Shown here in pieces: positions 8,201-16,260 of a DNA stretch of 64,000 nucleotides. This DNA is from Desulfurellaceae bacterium bin18 (GTDB lineage: Bacteria > Desulfobacterota > Binatia > Bin18). The notes beneath the pieces are model-generated. The model saw only the letters and a list, made by a program, of their open reading frames with translations. It ran no database searches and was not told where the DNA came from. A program made the position numbers and the translations under genes. Location: NCBI GenBank assembly GCA_002238415.1, contig MPMI01000013.1, positions 49,683-113,682 on the forward strand, written 5' to 3'. The number at the start of each line of letters is the position of its first letter. Position 1 is the first letter of the stretch.

Positions 8201-10639
8201 CACAACATCCTGATACGCTTCTTCCAGGGCATCCAGCGCGGGCTCCACCAAAGCGCTGTGGAAGGCCTGATTTCTGGTTAACGGCCTGACGGTAACCTCT
8301 GCGGCCTCGAAACGCTCCGAGACCGCCTGCACTGCCGCGTTAGGCCCGCTAATGACCTGATGAATGCCGTTGTCAACGGCGAGGCTCAAACCCACGCCGT
8401 CGGATGACGCATTGTACTCATCAACCGCCGCCGCCACGATATCCTGCGGAGCGAACACCGCCGCCATCGTGCCTGACTCAGGCATTGACGAAAGCAGGGC
8501 GCCGCGTTTTGCCACAAACCGCAGCCCCTCTTCCAAACCGAACACGCCGGCCGCCTGCGCCGCCGCAAATTCGCCCAGGCTGTGCCCGATGACGACGCTC
8601 GGTTCAACTCCGATGCTACGCCACAACGCGGTCAGCGCGCACTCCAGGGCATAGACGGCGGGCTGTATCCAAGCGGTATCGCTCAGGTCACCTTCCGCAC
8701 CCTCGCTGCCGAATATGACATCCAGCAGCGAAGTGCCTCGCTCTTCCAGCATGACCCGCTCGCACCGGTCGAAAACGGCGCGCACCGCCGGCTCGCGGGC
8801 GTACAGGGTCTTGCCCATGCCCATCCACTGGCTGCCCTGACCCGTGTACACGAAAGCCACTTTCGTCGCTGCTTTCGTCGCCGTGCCGTCGTCGCCCTCC
8901 GCAACCGCCTTCAGCCCGGCGCGCAGCGACTCGGCGTCCCTGAAAGTAACACCCGCGCGGTGAGCGAATTGGCTGCGTCCCACGCCTGCCGTCCACGCCA
9001 TATCCGAGAGAAGAGGCGCAGCGGCGGAGGCTGCGGATTCCAGGTCTGTGGAGCGCTCGTCAAGCCACGCCAGATAGCGTCCTGCCAGTTCCCGCAGGGC
9101 TTTGTCTGTCTTGCCTGACAAGGGCAGCAGCCGAGTCGCCCGCGGCGCGGGCGCTGTCACCGCCGAGTCCGCGATCGCCTCGGGTAAAGAAACGGCGATA
9201 TGCTGCGGGGAACCCGTGGGCCACTTCCCGTCACGTAATCCGTCAGTTGCTCTCTGCGGCGTGCCGTAGCCCTCCACCACAACATGCGCGTTTGTGCCCG
9301 ACCAGCCGAAACTGTTCACGCCCGCCAGCGGCGCTCGGTCGGACATCAGCGGCCACTCCGTTGCCGTCGCAGTGACCCGCAAAGGAAGCTGCCGCCAATC
9401 AACCGCCGGCGTCGGATTGTGGAAATTCAGATGCTTCGGGATGAGCCCCTGATTCAGCGCCAGCAAGACCTTCATCACCCCGGCAACACCTGCCGCCGCC
9501 TCCAGGTGTCCGAAGTTCGTCTTCACAGAGCCAATCAGCAGCGGTCGCCCCGCCTCGCGTCCCTTCCCGTAGGCCGCCGCCATTGCCCGCAGCTCGATCG
9601 GGTCGCCCACCGGCGTACCCGTACCGTGCGCTTCCACATAGTCCACCTGTGACGGCAGGACGCCTGCCCTGAGCAAGGCGGCCTCGATGACCTGTTCCTG
9701 GGCCTCCCCGTTCGGCACGGTCAGCCCTGTGCTCGCCCCGTCCTGGTTCAGCGCGGAGCCGCGAATGATACCCCAGATGCGGTCGCCGTCAGCCTCCGCC
9801 TCGCTCAGCCGCTTGAGCACCAGCATGCCGCAGCCCTCGCCACGCACATAGCCGTTGGCGGCGGCATCAAAAGTCTTGCAGCGCCCATCCGGCGCCAGCA
9901 TTCCCGCATTGGCGCGCAGTTCCATCAGCCGCCCCGACAGGATGGCGTGCACCCCGCCCGCCAGCGCAAGGTCGGCCTCGCCCCGTTGCAGGCCGGACAC
10001 CGCCTGATGCATCGCGGCAAGTGATGACGAGCAGGCCGTGTCCAGTGCAATCGCCGGCCCTTGCAGGCCGAGGGCGAAGGCAACCCGCCCGATGGCGGTG
10101 TTGTAGGAAGTGCCGCTGACCGCGTACAGACTGGAGGCCGGCTCGGCGGTATCACTGGCTTCCAGTATGACCCCCCGGTAGTCATTGGTACTGATGCCGG
10201 CATACACGCCGGTGCGGCTACCCTTCAGTCTGTCAGGGTCTATCCCCGCGTCTTCGAGCGCCTGCCAACTCGTTTCCAGCATCAGTCGCTGTTGGGGGTC
10301 CAACATCTGCGCCTCGACCGGCGAAATGCGAAAAAAAGGGGCGTCGAACCGGTCAACGTCGTCTATGAAACCGGCGAAACGACACGCCTCTCTCAGAGCC
10401 GTGGCGTCCTGGAACAACTCGCCGACGCGCCCAACGCCGGAACCCGGAACGCCCTCGCTGACCGCATTCTCGCCCGCTTCCAGCAGACGCCAGAACGCCG
10501 CAACATCATGCGCACCGGGGAAGCGGCACGCCATGCCGACGACGGCTATCGGCTCTCCGAATTGTGACCCTGAGCGATTCCGAACATCAGGCTCAGCCAC
10601 CGGAGCGTGTGACGAATCCGCAGACTGCTCTGTACTCAT
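5162..10639 (-). CDS. Type I polyketide synthase, truncated in KR
   Basis: A modular synthase that extends an acyl chain by decarboxylative condensation. Domain order: ketosynthase about residues 28-455 (active C203 in DTACSSSL, H338 in EAHGTGTPVGDP, H378 in NFGHLE); acyltransferase about 595-890 (GHSLGE serine S687, and QAFH 791-794, which suggests malonyl-CoA); dehydratase from about 968 (H1000 in DHRAFGRVIMPG); C-methyltransferase about 1390-1640 (VLEVGAGTG near 1500). A ketoreductase begins near 1700 and breaks off near residue 1788 (base about 5275). The last about 38 residues are antisense of the permease fragment. No acyl carrier, enoylreductase or thioesterase is present. The 5' end looks intact, with AAGGA before ATG 10639. 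KS-AT-DH-MT resembles reducing synthases for branched chains, but this copy is probably dead. Confidence 0.88.
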   Translation of the reverse strand: MSTEQSADSSHAPVAEPDVRNRSGSQFGEPIAVVGMACRFPGAHDVAAFWRLLEAGENAVSEGVPGSGVGRVGELFQDATALREACRFAGFIDDVDRFDAPFFRISPVEAQMLDPQQRLMLETSWQALEDAGIDPDRLKGSRTGVYAGISTNDYRGVILEASDTAEPASSLYAVSGTSYNTAIGRVAFALGLQGPAIALDTACSSSLAAMHQAVSGLQRGEADLALAGGVHAILSGRLMELRANAGMLAPDGRCKTFDAAANGYVRGEGCGMLVLKRLSEAEADGDRIWGIIRGSALNQDGASTGLTVPNGEAQEQVIEAALLRAGVLPSQVDYVEAHGTGTPVGDPIELRAMAAAYGKGREAGRPLLIGSVKTNFGHLEAAAGVAGVMKVLLALNQGLIPKHLNFHNPTPAVDWRQLPLRVTATATEWPLMSDRAPLAGVNSFGWSGTNAHVVVEGYGTPQRATDGLRDGKWPTGSPQHIAVSLPEAIADSAVTAPAPRATRLLPLSGKTDKALRELAGRYLAWLDERSTDLESAASAAAPLLSDMAWTAGVGRSQFAHRAGVTFRDAESLRAGLKAVAEGDDGTATKAATKVAFVYTGQGSQWMGMGKTLYAREPAVRAVFDRCERVMLEERGTSLLDVIFGSEGAEGDLSDTAWIQPAVYALECALTALWRSIGVEPSVVIGHSLGEFAAAQAAGVFGLEEGLRFVAKRGALLSSMPESGTMAAVFAPQDIVAAAVDEYNASSDGVGLSLAVDNGIHQVISGPNAAVQAVSERFEAAEVTVRPLTRNQAFHSALVEPALDALEEAYQDVVVSPPSVALVSNVTGGVVAPDERLDGTYWRRHARQAVQFRRGIGTLAELDVDLVIELGPHAVLGPLVSLVWFDVANGAQDPIVLESLLRPAKDALPSTYDDDFMAAVTGAYEAGLPLAFEGLFVGEERRRIGLPSYPFQRERHWIEAPRRRRAAAGHPLLGTRHESPRGEVMFETEMFPSDPSWLNDHRAFGRVIMPGALYGALAAAAALAEGAQSVDVEDLQLHSAMVFAEEDSEDNPEQGGRKIQAVLSASESGNTRHIEIFSKGESEEGWTLHAQSKASPGVRPRGTAKRIDVDGLKSGLPPQDVAAFYRARADARINLGTTFRTLQALWAAHGEAVGEVALPEAVDSNGIGLHPILLDGCFQVLSAARHAARDEDEVTYLPFGWERLWLRQQLPERFICYARLRESARDSGRDEGRNETPEVLSGDLQFYTPDGLEVGGLSGYTVKRATRTALLSAMEGLQDLLYEVIWRDRALADGMPSADFLTSPTRIAARSVPFAQYLANEDVEADAHAALLNDLERLSCFYALSALERLGWERTVGEVVEPEAVRQRLNVLPAHQRVFRRMFELLARARVVEEAGDGFIVKVGQDDPLPEDMPRDVDEFADQMNARYWHGSTEIGLLRRCGAALADVLIGQADPLTLLFSSGEPTAADLYLKAPVARAANHILGDAVAALLDELPEGRRLRVLEVGAGTGAATAAVLPELPAGRFDYTYTDISAGFFAEAETRFGGSDGSIEYRVLDIEKDPIAQGFNAHGWDLVIASNVLHATRSLNDTLAHCRDLLAPSGQLIALEILRGQGWQDLTFGQLDGWWRFADDYRPHHALASPVIWRQALGEAGFGEIEVLGVDTSDPTSTPDRGVIVAQGPAAVKEAAGVWVLAGDRCGVADTLAAELVAHNQTVVLASDEAQSGGASAAAESAVIKASVHMHSRESWRSLIEGLPTDAPLSGVVHLAGLDGRGEDATTEELGEDTRWAGGSHVATTKKKSADATIRLASIDGPPSSRASTDRAM

Positions 10640-10709
10640 AGTGTCCTTCTCTCGTCGTGACCTGTCGCCAGAGGATAGGCAACTGCCGGGATTTGCATAA
10701 GGTATTGTA

Positions 10710-10715
10710 TATAAT
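10710..10715 (+). promoter_or_regulatory. TATAAT -10 element upstream of STAS gene
   Basis: A perfect TATAAT lies about 50 bases before the STAS start, in the AT-rich gap between the divergent PKS and STAS genes. No convincing -35 box is seen 16-18 bases upstream, so the element is tentative. Confidence 0.35.
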
Positions 10716-10763
10716 GAAGGACGTTTAGCCTATGATAATGTGTCTGAAAGGAAGGAGCTTCGC

Positions 10764-11144
10764 ATGGGGGCAGGAATAGACGTTCAGTGGGAACGGACAA
10801 AAGGGGGTTTGGTTGCCGGCCTCGTGGGACGTATTGACGGCGGCAATGCCGAGGAATTTCAGCGTCTCCTAGAATCCGGCATTGAGTCGGGCGACCACGC
10901 CCTCATCTTGGACTTTGAGCACCTGTCCTTCATCAGCAGTGCGGGTCTCCGGGTCAGTCTGATTCTTGCCAGGCAATTCAGCGAGCCGGGTAAACAGTTT
11001 GGCATTTGTACGCTTTCCGGTCCTGTCCGCGAGGTTATCACCATCAGCGGCTTTGATAAGATGATTGCCGTGTATGAATCACGGGCCGCCGCGCTCGACG
11101 TACTCACAGGGGAGTCCAGCAGTGGCGGTGGCGATCAAGGGTGA
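10764..11144 (+). CDS. STAS-domain anti-sigma-factor antagonist
   Basis: A 126-aa SpoIIAA/RsbV-like protein: one STAS domain with the phosphorylation-site loop FISSAGLRV, in which the serine pair before Ala-Gly-Leu-Arg is the usual target of an anti-sigma kinase. The product is cytoplasmic and likely part of a partner-switching circuit; no kinase or phosphatase gene is nearby. ATG 10764 has GGAG seven bases upstream and is preferred to GTG 10740. It may instead be the detached STAS partner of the truncated permease at 4881, since transporters of related types carry STAS domains. Its TGA stop lies at the edge of a duplicated fragment. Confidence 0.85.
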   Translation: MGAGIDVQWERTKGGLVAGLVGRIDGGNAEEFQRLLESGIESGDHALILDFEHLSFISSAGLRVSLILARQFSEPGKQFGICTLSGPVREVITISGFDKMIAVYESRAAALDVLTGESSSGGGDQG

Positions 11145-11262
11145 AACAAGCAGTATACAGGCTATCAATCCTATCAGTATTTAGACGTGCCGCGCTTCAT
11201 AACGACCCCGACAGCCCGGATTTTACCTACATGTTCGCCCACAATCTGACCGACGGAAAGCC
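11145..11262. other. Duplication scar: dipeptidase 5' end joined to amidase 3' part
   Basis: Bases about 11145-11193 match the start of the dipeptidase gene at about 12786-12834 with few changes. Bases about 11203-11252 match an internal 3' part of the amidase (about 3128-3178). The sequence then runs into the 3' flank of DUF1329 copy B. This is the junction expected from a tandem duplication of an amidase-DUF1329-dipeptidase segment. Neither fragment is open as a gene. Confidence 0.85.
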
Positions 11263-12609
11263 TCAACGCCCTTGCTCGCTCACCTCAAACACCAGTCGCC
11301 CGGCTACCTCCTGAGCTTGGACGCGGGCTAGAATCTCGGCAGGGAGTTGGAGCGGGCGCTCCTCGGGAAATTTCTCTTCCTCTAAGGCGGGCCGTAAGAA
11401 AAAGAGGTCTGGGAAGGGCACTTGGGCTTGGGTCTTGATGGAAGTATCAAGGGACCACTGACGGCGCATAAAATCCGGGCTAAAGAACAACGCGATCTCC
11501 TGAGGATTCCAGACGGTTACCCGGTGACTGTCGTTCACAAAATAGGTCATCAGGTCATCGGCAATATCCCAATACACGGTAAACAGCGATCCATATCCCC
11601 GCTCCCCCAAATCTGGATTAAAAACCTCCGCCAGCCTCACCTCGATATGCCTGAGATTCCCGTCGGGTCCGTATTTCTCAATACGCAGAGGGAAAAAAGA
11701 ATGTTCTTCCAGCCAAAACAAGAGCCGCGGTACGTAGTAATTGGGCAACCATTCGGGACGAGCCCGGGCCTCTACAACATAGCACCGGGCCCCGCCCTCG
11801 GCCGTATAGTACCGATAGTGGTCTCCCATCAGCTTGAGCTCAGCCGTCCGCCGCTCTTGAAATTGACCGGTCTCGCCATTCCGCAACATGATGGTGGGCC
11901 GCGTCTTGGGAAAGCGCACGGTTTGATACAGAATATCCAGGCCTAGTATCCGCCAAGAAAACTCCCAGGCGTCACGCCCATAATTGTCATCGGGTGTGAG
12001 CGCCATATTGGGGACCTTCCCCTGCCGTCGGGGTGGCGCGTTATGACGAACCCGACGCTTGGCCTGTGAGTATTGGAATCGTTCTTCTTTCTTGATGAAC
12101 TCTTTATCCGTGCGATAGCGAATCGAGAGTCGTTGCGACCCTTCCGCAGCTGGGGGAGCCGTGCGCTGGCTGAGAGACCGGTAGATTTCTTCGCCAGGCT
12201 TGAGGGTGAGTTCCACCTCCGCACCAGTCGCACTTGCATTATAGGCCAAAAAATTGGTGGCACTGCCTGGGTTGAGGAGCACCCCCTGGGTGGAAATCGA
12301 CGACCACGCTCTGGCAAACACGGCCGACCAGCGCGGACGGGAGGTGAACTCCATGAGCCGATAACCCATCTCCTCAGCTGTATAGGGCAGTGTAAAAGGA
12401 TAGGGCTCAGCCGGCAGATACGGAACCTGGGGATGACGTGGGGTGTCAACCGCAAGGTCCAGCTTCTGTCGTTCCTGTGGAGAGAGGTCTTCTATGGTTT
12501 TCCAGGTGCGGTTCCGGGAGTTGTGCGTCTCTTCAGCAGCGACAGGGAGAGCAGCCTCAAGAGTCAGGATGAAGACTGGAAGCAACCAGAAGAACAGGCG
12601 TGAGACCAT
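11263..12609 (-). CDS. DUF1329 protein, copy B
   Basis: Paralogue of the protein at 3370-4716, aligned over its full length without evident gaps. The signal peptide is SRLFFWLLPVFILTLEAALP. The best-kept parts are the central FQERRTAELKLMGD and YVPRLLFWLEE stretches and the C-terminal LVFEVSEQG ending, which suggests both copies are under constraint. ATG 12609 is taken as start, equivalent to 4716 in copy A. It is divergent from the dipeptidase gene. Function unknown beyond the family (probable envelope protein of LolA/B-like fold). Confidence 0.85.
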   Translation of the reverse strand: MVSRLFFWLLPVFILTLEAALPVAAEETHNSRNRTWKTIEDLSPQERQKLDLAVDTPRHPQVPYLPAEPYPFTLPYTAEEMGYRLMEFTSRPRWSAVFARAWSSISTQGVLLNPGSATNFLAYNASATGAEVELTLKPGEEIYRSLSQRTAPPAAEGSQRLSIRYRTDKEFIKKEERFQYSQAKRRVRHNAPPRRQGKVPNMALTPDDNYGRDAWEFSWRILGLDILYQTVRFPKTRPTIMLRNGETGQFQERRTAELKLMGDHYRYYTAEGGARCYVVEARARPEWLPNYYVPRLLFWLEEHSFFPLRIEKYGPDGNLRHIEVRLAEVFNPDLGERGYGSLFTVYWDIADDLMTYFVNDSHRVTVWNPQEIALFFSPDFMRRQWSLDTSIKTQAQVPFPDLFFLRPALEEEKFPEERPLQLPAEILARVQAQEVAGRLVFEVSEQGR

Positions 12610-12776
12610 GAGGCGCAATTAAACATAAGGCGAAAGAGTTTCATAGCTTTTTATTGGAGCAAGCGGACACTCGGAAACGCGGCTTCCTCTTGAAAGTTGG
12701 GGAGGTCAGCGCTAGCGGGGAAGTAGGGAAGTATTCATCCGGCAAGCAGCTCAAACACCCGACAGGGAGGCGGCGT

Positions 12777-13979
12777 ATGGAAAATCACAAGCAGTATACA
12801 GGCTATCAGTCCTACCAGTATTTAGACGCGCCGGGCGACTACAAGCGCTTTCGCTTGGCCAAAGAAGTCGGGCGGGTGGCGTCTTCTCAGATTGCGCTCA
12901 CGCCGGCTGAGGAGGCACGAGTGCAGAGTCTGTTAGCCGAGAATATTGCGATCTCCATGCACGACCATCCGGTTGTGGTCCCGGAGGAGATCAACGAAAT
13001 CTTCGAACAAAAGCGCCTGGGCCGGGACTTCACCGGCTTTCAGGGACTGGCACTCTCTGGGTTGGACGGCATCTTTGACAATTTGATGAACGGCCTGTGT
13101 ACGATTACCTCGCAGGCCGGCTGGAAGTGGAATGATGTCACCCACGACTTGGGCATGCGTTTGTGCGACCTGGCCCACCAGGATTTTATTCTTGTCTGCG
13201 ACGGCGTTCGAGATATTGTCGCGGCGCACGAGACCCGACGACTTGCCCTGGTACCGACGCTTGAGTCCGCAACGCCGATAGAGAACGAACTGGACCGGCT
13301 CGATGTACTGTATGGATTTGGCGTGCGCAGCATGGGCGTCGCCTACAGTGAAGCCAATGCTTTGGGCAGCGGTTTGCGAGAGGGGCGAGACGCCGGACTG
13401 ACCGACTTTGGGCGCCAGGCGGTGCGGCGTATGAATAAACTTGGCATCCTGATTGATGCGGCCCATTGCGGCGATCAGACGACGTTAGACATTATTGAGG
13501 AAAGCGAGCTACCCATCGTGATCTCCCACGCCGGGGCGCGGGCATTATGGGACACCCCGCGGCTCAAGCCGGACCACGTGCTGGAGGCTATGGCGGCCAA
13601 GGGAGGCATACTGGGAATCGAAGCGGCTCCGCATACGACCCTGACCGAGCAGCATCCGCACCACAGTATAGAATCGTGCATGGAGCACTTTGAGTATGCA
13701 GTCCGGCTGATCGGTATTGAGCATGTTGGGTTTGGACCGGACACCATGTTCGGCGATCATGTCGGTCTGCACCGAGCCTACGCGGCCCAGCTCTCCGTTG
13801 ACAAGATACTTGGCAATAAGGCGTTTGATCCGGTCGAGTACGTTGATGGCTTAGAGAACCCTGCCGACTTTCCCAACATTGTCCGGTGGCTCGTCAGACA
13901 GGGCTATACGGATGCAGACATTGCCAAGGTTATAGGCGGTAACGTCGTGCGCGTTCTCACCCAGGTGTGGGTACGCTAA
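12777..13979 (+). CDS. Membrane dipeptidase family (peptidase M19)
   Basis: Renal-dipeptidase-type metallohydrolase, normally a binuclear zinc enzyme cleaving dipeptides, including mixed D/L ones. Metal-ligand motifs are visible: SMHDHPVV (H-x-D type), the glutamate region after VPTLES, IDAAHCGDQ, VISHAGAR and GFGPDTM near the end. The product is 400 aa, normal for the family, with no signal peptide, so it is likely cytoplasmic. ATG 12777 follows GGGAGG by seven bases, and the longer frame to 12654 lacks such a site. The first about 50 coding bases are repeated at 11145. The amidase nearby may act in the same kind of amide or peptide catabolism (inference). Confidence 0.9.
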   Translation: MENHKQYTGYQSYQYLDAPGDYKRFRLAKEVGRVASSQIALTPAEEARVQSLLAENIAISMHDHPVVVPEEINEIFEQKRLGRDFTGFQGLALSGLDGIFDNLMNGLCTITSQAGWKWNDVTHDLGMRLCDLAHQDFILVCDGVRDIVAAHETRRLALVPTLESATPIENELDRLDVLYGFGVRSMGVAYSEANALGSGLREGRDAGLTDFGRQAVRRMNKLGILIDAAHCGDQTTLDIIEESELPIVISHAGARALWDTPRLKPDHVLEAMAAKGGILGIEAAPHTTLTEQHPHHSIESCMEHFEYAVRLIGIEHVGFGPDTMFGDHVGLHRAYAAQLSVDKILGNKAFDPVEYVDGLENPADFPNIVRWLVRQGYTDADIAKVIGGNVVRVLTQVWVR

Positions 13980-14007
13980 GGGACGGTTCAAACACTGAAC
14001 AACTCGG

Positions 14008-14811
14008 TCAGTGTCCGTGCCGCGCGACAAATTCCTCCAGCATCTGGTTAAATTCGAGCGGCCGTTCGATTTCGTAGCAGTGGCCGACCTCTTTGAGCAC
14101 GCGCAGTTCCGCCCCAGGAATCCGCTCGGCCAGAAAACGATTGGCCGCGACTGGGGTCGCCTGATCTTCCTCTCCGACCAGGACCAGTGTGGGCTGGGTA
14201 ATCTCCTGTAAGCGGTCCGAGATATCCCACTGCCACACACCGTTGGGATCTTCCAGGCAGGCCAGGGCCACCCGGCGAGGAAAGCCGCCCTCGTTCAGGA
14301 AGTTGTGTTTAATCATCTGGCACACCTCGGGCCGCTCGGTCTGGGTCTTAACCGAGAAACAGCGGGTGACCAGGTTTTCCGCGGCTGCCTCGTAATCGTT
14401 CTGAAAGCTGGCAATCAGCTCAGCGGTATCCAGGGTCTGGTTCAGATTGGTCGCACTGCTGATGATGACATTCCCGGCGACCAGGTGCGGATAGTCAAGA
14501 CTCATCTGCATGGCCCGCATCCCGCCCATCGAGTTACCGACCAGAATGGCGCGATCGATGCCCAGAGCGGCCAGTACCGCAGCATCGTCGGCCGCCATGT
14601 CCTGAATGGAATAGCCCGAGAGCGGTTTGGAGGACAGCCCGTGTCCGCGTGCTTCAATGACAATGCAGTGGTATTTGTGGGCCAGGACCGGCGCCTGATA
14701 CGCCCACAGCCAGGCGTTGGCTGAAAAGCCGTGTAGAAAGACCAGGGGAAACCCCTGTCCATAGTGGTTGTAATGAACCCGAACTCCCTTTTCCCTTTCG
14801 ATGTACGGCAT
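14008..14811 (-). CDS. Alpha/beta-hydrolase
   Basis: A 267-aa serine hydrolase of the alpha/beta fold. The nucleophile elbow GNSMGG gives S94, the acid is D216 in VGEEDQATP and the base is H244 in EVGHCYE. HGFSAN (residues 27-32) supplies the oxyanion hole. The family includes esterases, C-C hydrolases and 3-oxoadipate enol-lactonase-like enzymes; the substrate is not readable. AAGGAG lies seven bases before ATG 14811. It converges on the dipeptidase gene with 28 bases between the stops. Confidence 0.88.
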   Translation of the reverse strand: MPYIEREKGVRVHYNHYGQGFPLVFLHGFSANAWLWAYQAPVLAHKYHCIVIEARGHGLSSKPLSGYSIQDMAADDAAVLAALGIDRAILVGNSMGGMRAMQMSLDYPHLVAGNVIISSATNLNQTLDTAELIASFQNDYEAAAENLVTRCFSVKTQTERPEVCQMIKHNFLNEGGFPRRVALACLEDPNGVWQWDISDRLQEITQPTLVLVGEEDQATPVAANRFLAERIPGAELRVLKEVGHCYEIERPLEFNQMLEEFVARHGH

Positions 14812-15102
14812 ATACTTTCTCCTTAACGCAGACAGCCATAGCCCGCTTTTCTTGGGCCTGTCAAGCTTCGGGCTTTTCCGTTGCTCACTCGGATGCCAAC
14901 TTACTCTATGCTAACCTGACCTCCGGCTAGATGTCTGTTCTGTGGAGACACAAACAACGGCTTTGGTTTATTGTTCAACTGGAATCCCTTGGGGGACAGA
15001 AAACATGAAATCGTAGCTCTCTGGATGGGATAGAACGTTGTCTTTGGCTCCCTTTTTTAGGCGGTTTCCTCCCCGCACAGAATAATACTATAGGAGGCTG
15101 AT

Positions 15103-15987
15103 ATGAGTGCACAGAAAGACAATGGGTACAAACGGAATCATTATATTGCTGAAATGTTATCAGGTCGTTTCACGGACAAGGACGGTAAACTGTATTGTTG
15201 CCGTAAAGAAAATCCAAGGAACATTTTTCGAACTACTCCCATAAACGTTTTCTTAGAGAGCGACCTCTACATACAATATGACGAAAATGGCAAAAGAGAT
15301 GTTTCAGTTGAAAAAGGTCTCTCTCAGTTCGAAGGGAAAGCAAACGAGGTGATCGAAAAGATAGTAAGCTCGGCGCGGGGTGGAATGAATCCGGGCTTGA
15401 CGCCTGACGAGAAAAAAATATGGGATGAATTTTTCTGTAAACAATGGAGGCGTCTGCCGCTCTGGTGCGCTGAGACAATATCGGACGATTCCTTATACAA
15501 GAAGTGCTTGGATAGTTTTGAAAACGAGCGGCGCCCGCTTACTGATTATGAGCGCCGCCGGTTCGATGATCCAAAACGTAAAGCTAGAATACTGAAAAAT
15601 GGTTGGGTCAAATCCGTTGAGTTATCTGGCGGTGAACTAATGCGAGTTCTAGGAGATAAAGGTCTTTGTGTTGCAGTCATTCGGAATCTAAAGAAGAGCT
15701 TTGTTATAGGAAGCAATCCTATCATAAGGATAGCCCCCAATGGACATACCCGCCTTGATGATCCGGCTGTCGAGGCATTATTCTCAATTGCCCATGATGT
15801 AGTGGTGTCCGCCTGTTTGTCACGTGGCGAAGAAAAATTGATTGATGAGAATGACTCCAATCACATTCGACAGATAAATGAAGCCATATGGAAACAGAGT
15901 GACATGATAGCCGGTCGCTCGCACGAGCTTATTACGTCGCTGAGCCGAGGATATCATGGCGATCCATCTTTTCTGGGGAAACATTAG
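15103..15987 (+). CDS. DUF4238 protein
   Basis: A 294-aa protein of the DUF4238 family, recognised by the opening YKRNHYIAEMLSGRFTD and the following DGKLYCC. The family is often found in genomic islands and its activity is unknown. Codon use is visibly more AT-rich than in the neighbours (many AAA, ATA, GAA), suggesting recent acquisition. TAGGAGG sits six bases before ATG 15103. The 290-base spacer upstream is also AT-richer, and I see no clear promoter in it. The next feature is a truncated HicB gene, so the spot looks like accessory DNA. Confidence 0.7.
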   Translation: MSAQKDNGYKRNHYIAEMLSGRFTDKDGKLYCCRKENPRNIFRTTPINVFLESDLYIQYDENGKRDVSVEKGLSQFEGKANEVIEKIVSSARGGMNPGLTPDEKKIWDEFFCKQWRRLPLWCAETISDDSLYKKCLDSFENERRPLTDYERRRFDDPKRKARILKNGWVKSVELSGGELMRVLGDKGLCVAVIRNLKKSFVIGSNPIIRIAPNGHTRLDDPAVEALFSIAHDVVVSACLSRGEEKLIDENDSNHIRQINEAIWKQSDMIAGRSHELITSLSRGYHGDPSFLGKH

Positions 15988-15998
15988 GTGACGCTTCA

Positions 15999-16133
15999 CT
16001 AATCTGCCATGGCGGTGTCGATAGTCTCACCATCCGCGATACAGCCGGGCAAGTCGGGCAGGGTCACCAGATAGCCGCCGCCTTCCTCTTCGGGGATGGG
16101 GGCGATATTGATCGCATAGTCCTCAAATCTCAT
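15999..16133 (-). CDS. Short HicB-like antitoxin, probably truncated
   Basis: Forty-four residues with the classic HicB N-terminal fold signature: EEEGGGYLVTLPDLPGC followed by a DGET turn. HicB antitoxins block the HicA mRNA interferase, and complete ones have 70-130 residues with a DNA-binding tail. Here the frame stops right after the turn. No hicA is seen on either side, so this is probably a remnant or a stand-alone domain. GAGG lies seven bases before ATG 16133. Confidence 0.6.
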   Translation of the reverse strand: MRFEDYAINIAPIPEEEGGGYLVTLPDLPGCIADGETIDTAMAD

Positions 16134-16160
16134 CGTGTTGCCTCAATCAGTGCTACCAAG

Positions 16161-16175
16161 CGTCTAATATAGACG
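16161..16175. promoter_or_regulatory. Perfect 15-bp inverted repeat upstream of hicB-like gene
   Basis: CGTCTA-ATA-TAGACG lies 28 bases upstream of the HicB-like start. It has the size and place of an autoregulatory operator, but the short HicB lacks a DNA-binding tail, so the site may be a relic. Confidence 0.35.
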
Positions 16176-16260
16176 GGTTTGTCAGATTTGGCACGTAGCG
16201 CTTGGTTAAGGCGTGGGATAGGGTAGCGGAATATCCGTTAGTCTTGGCGCGGAGGACGAC

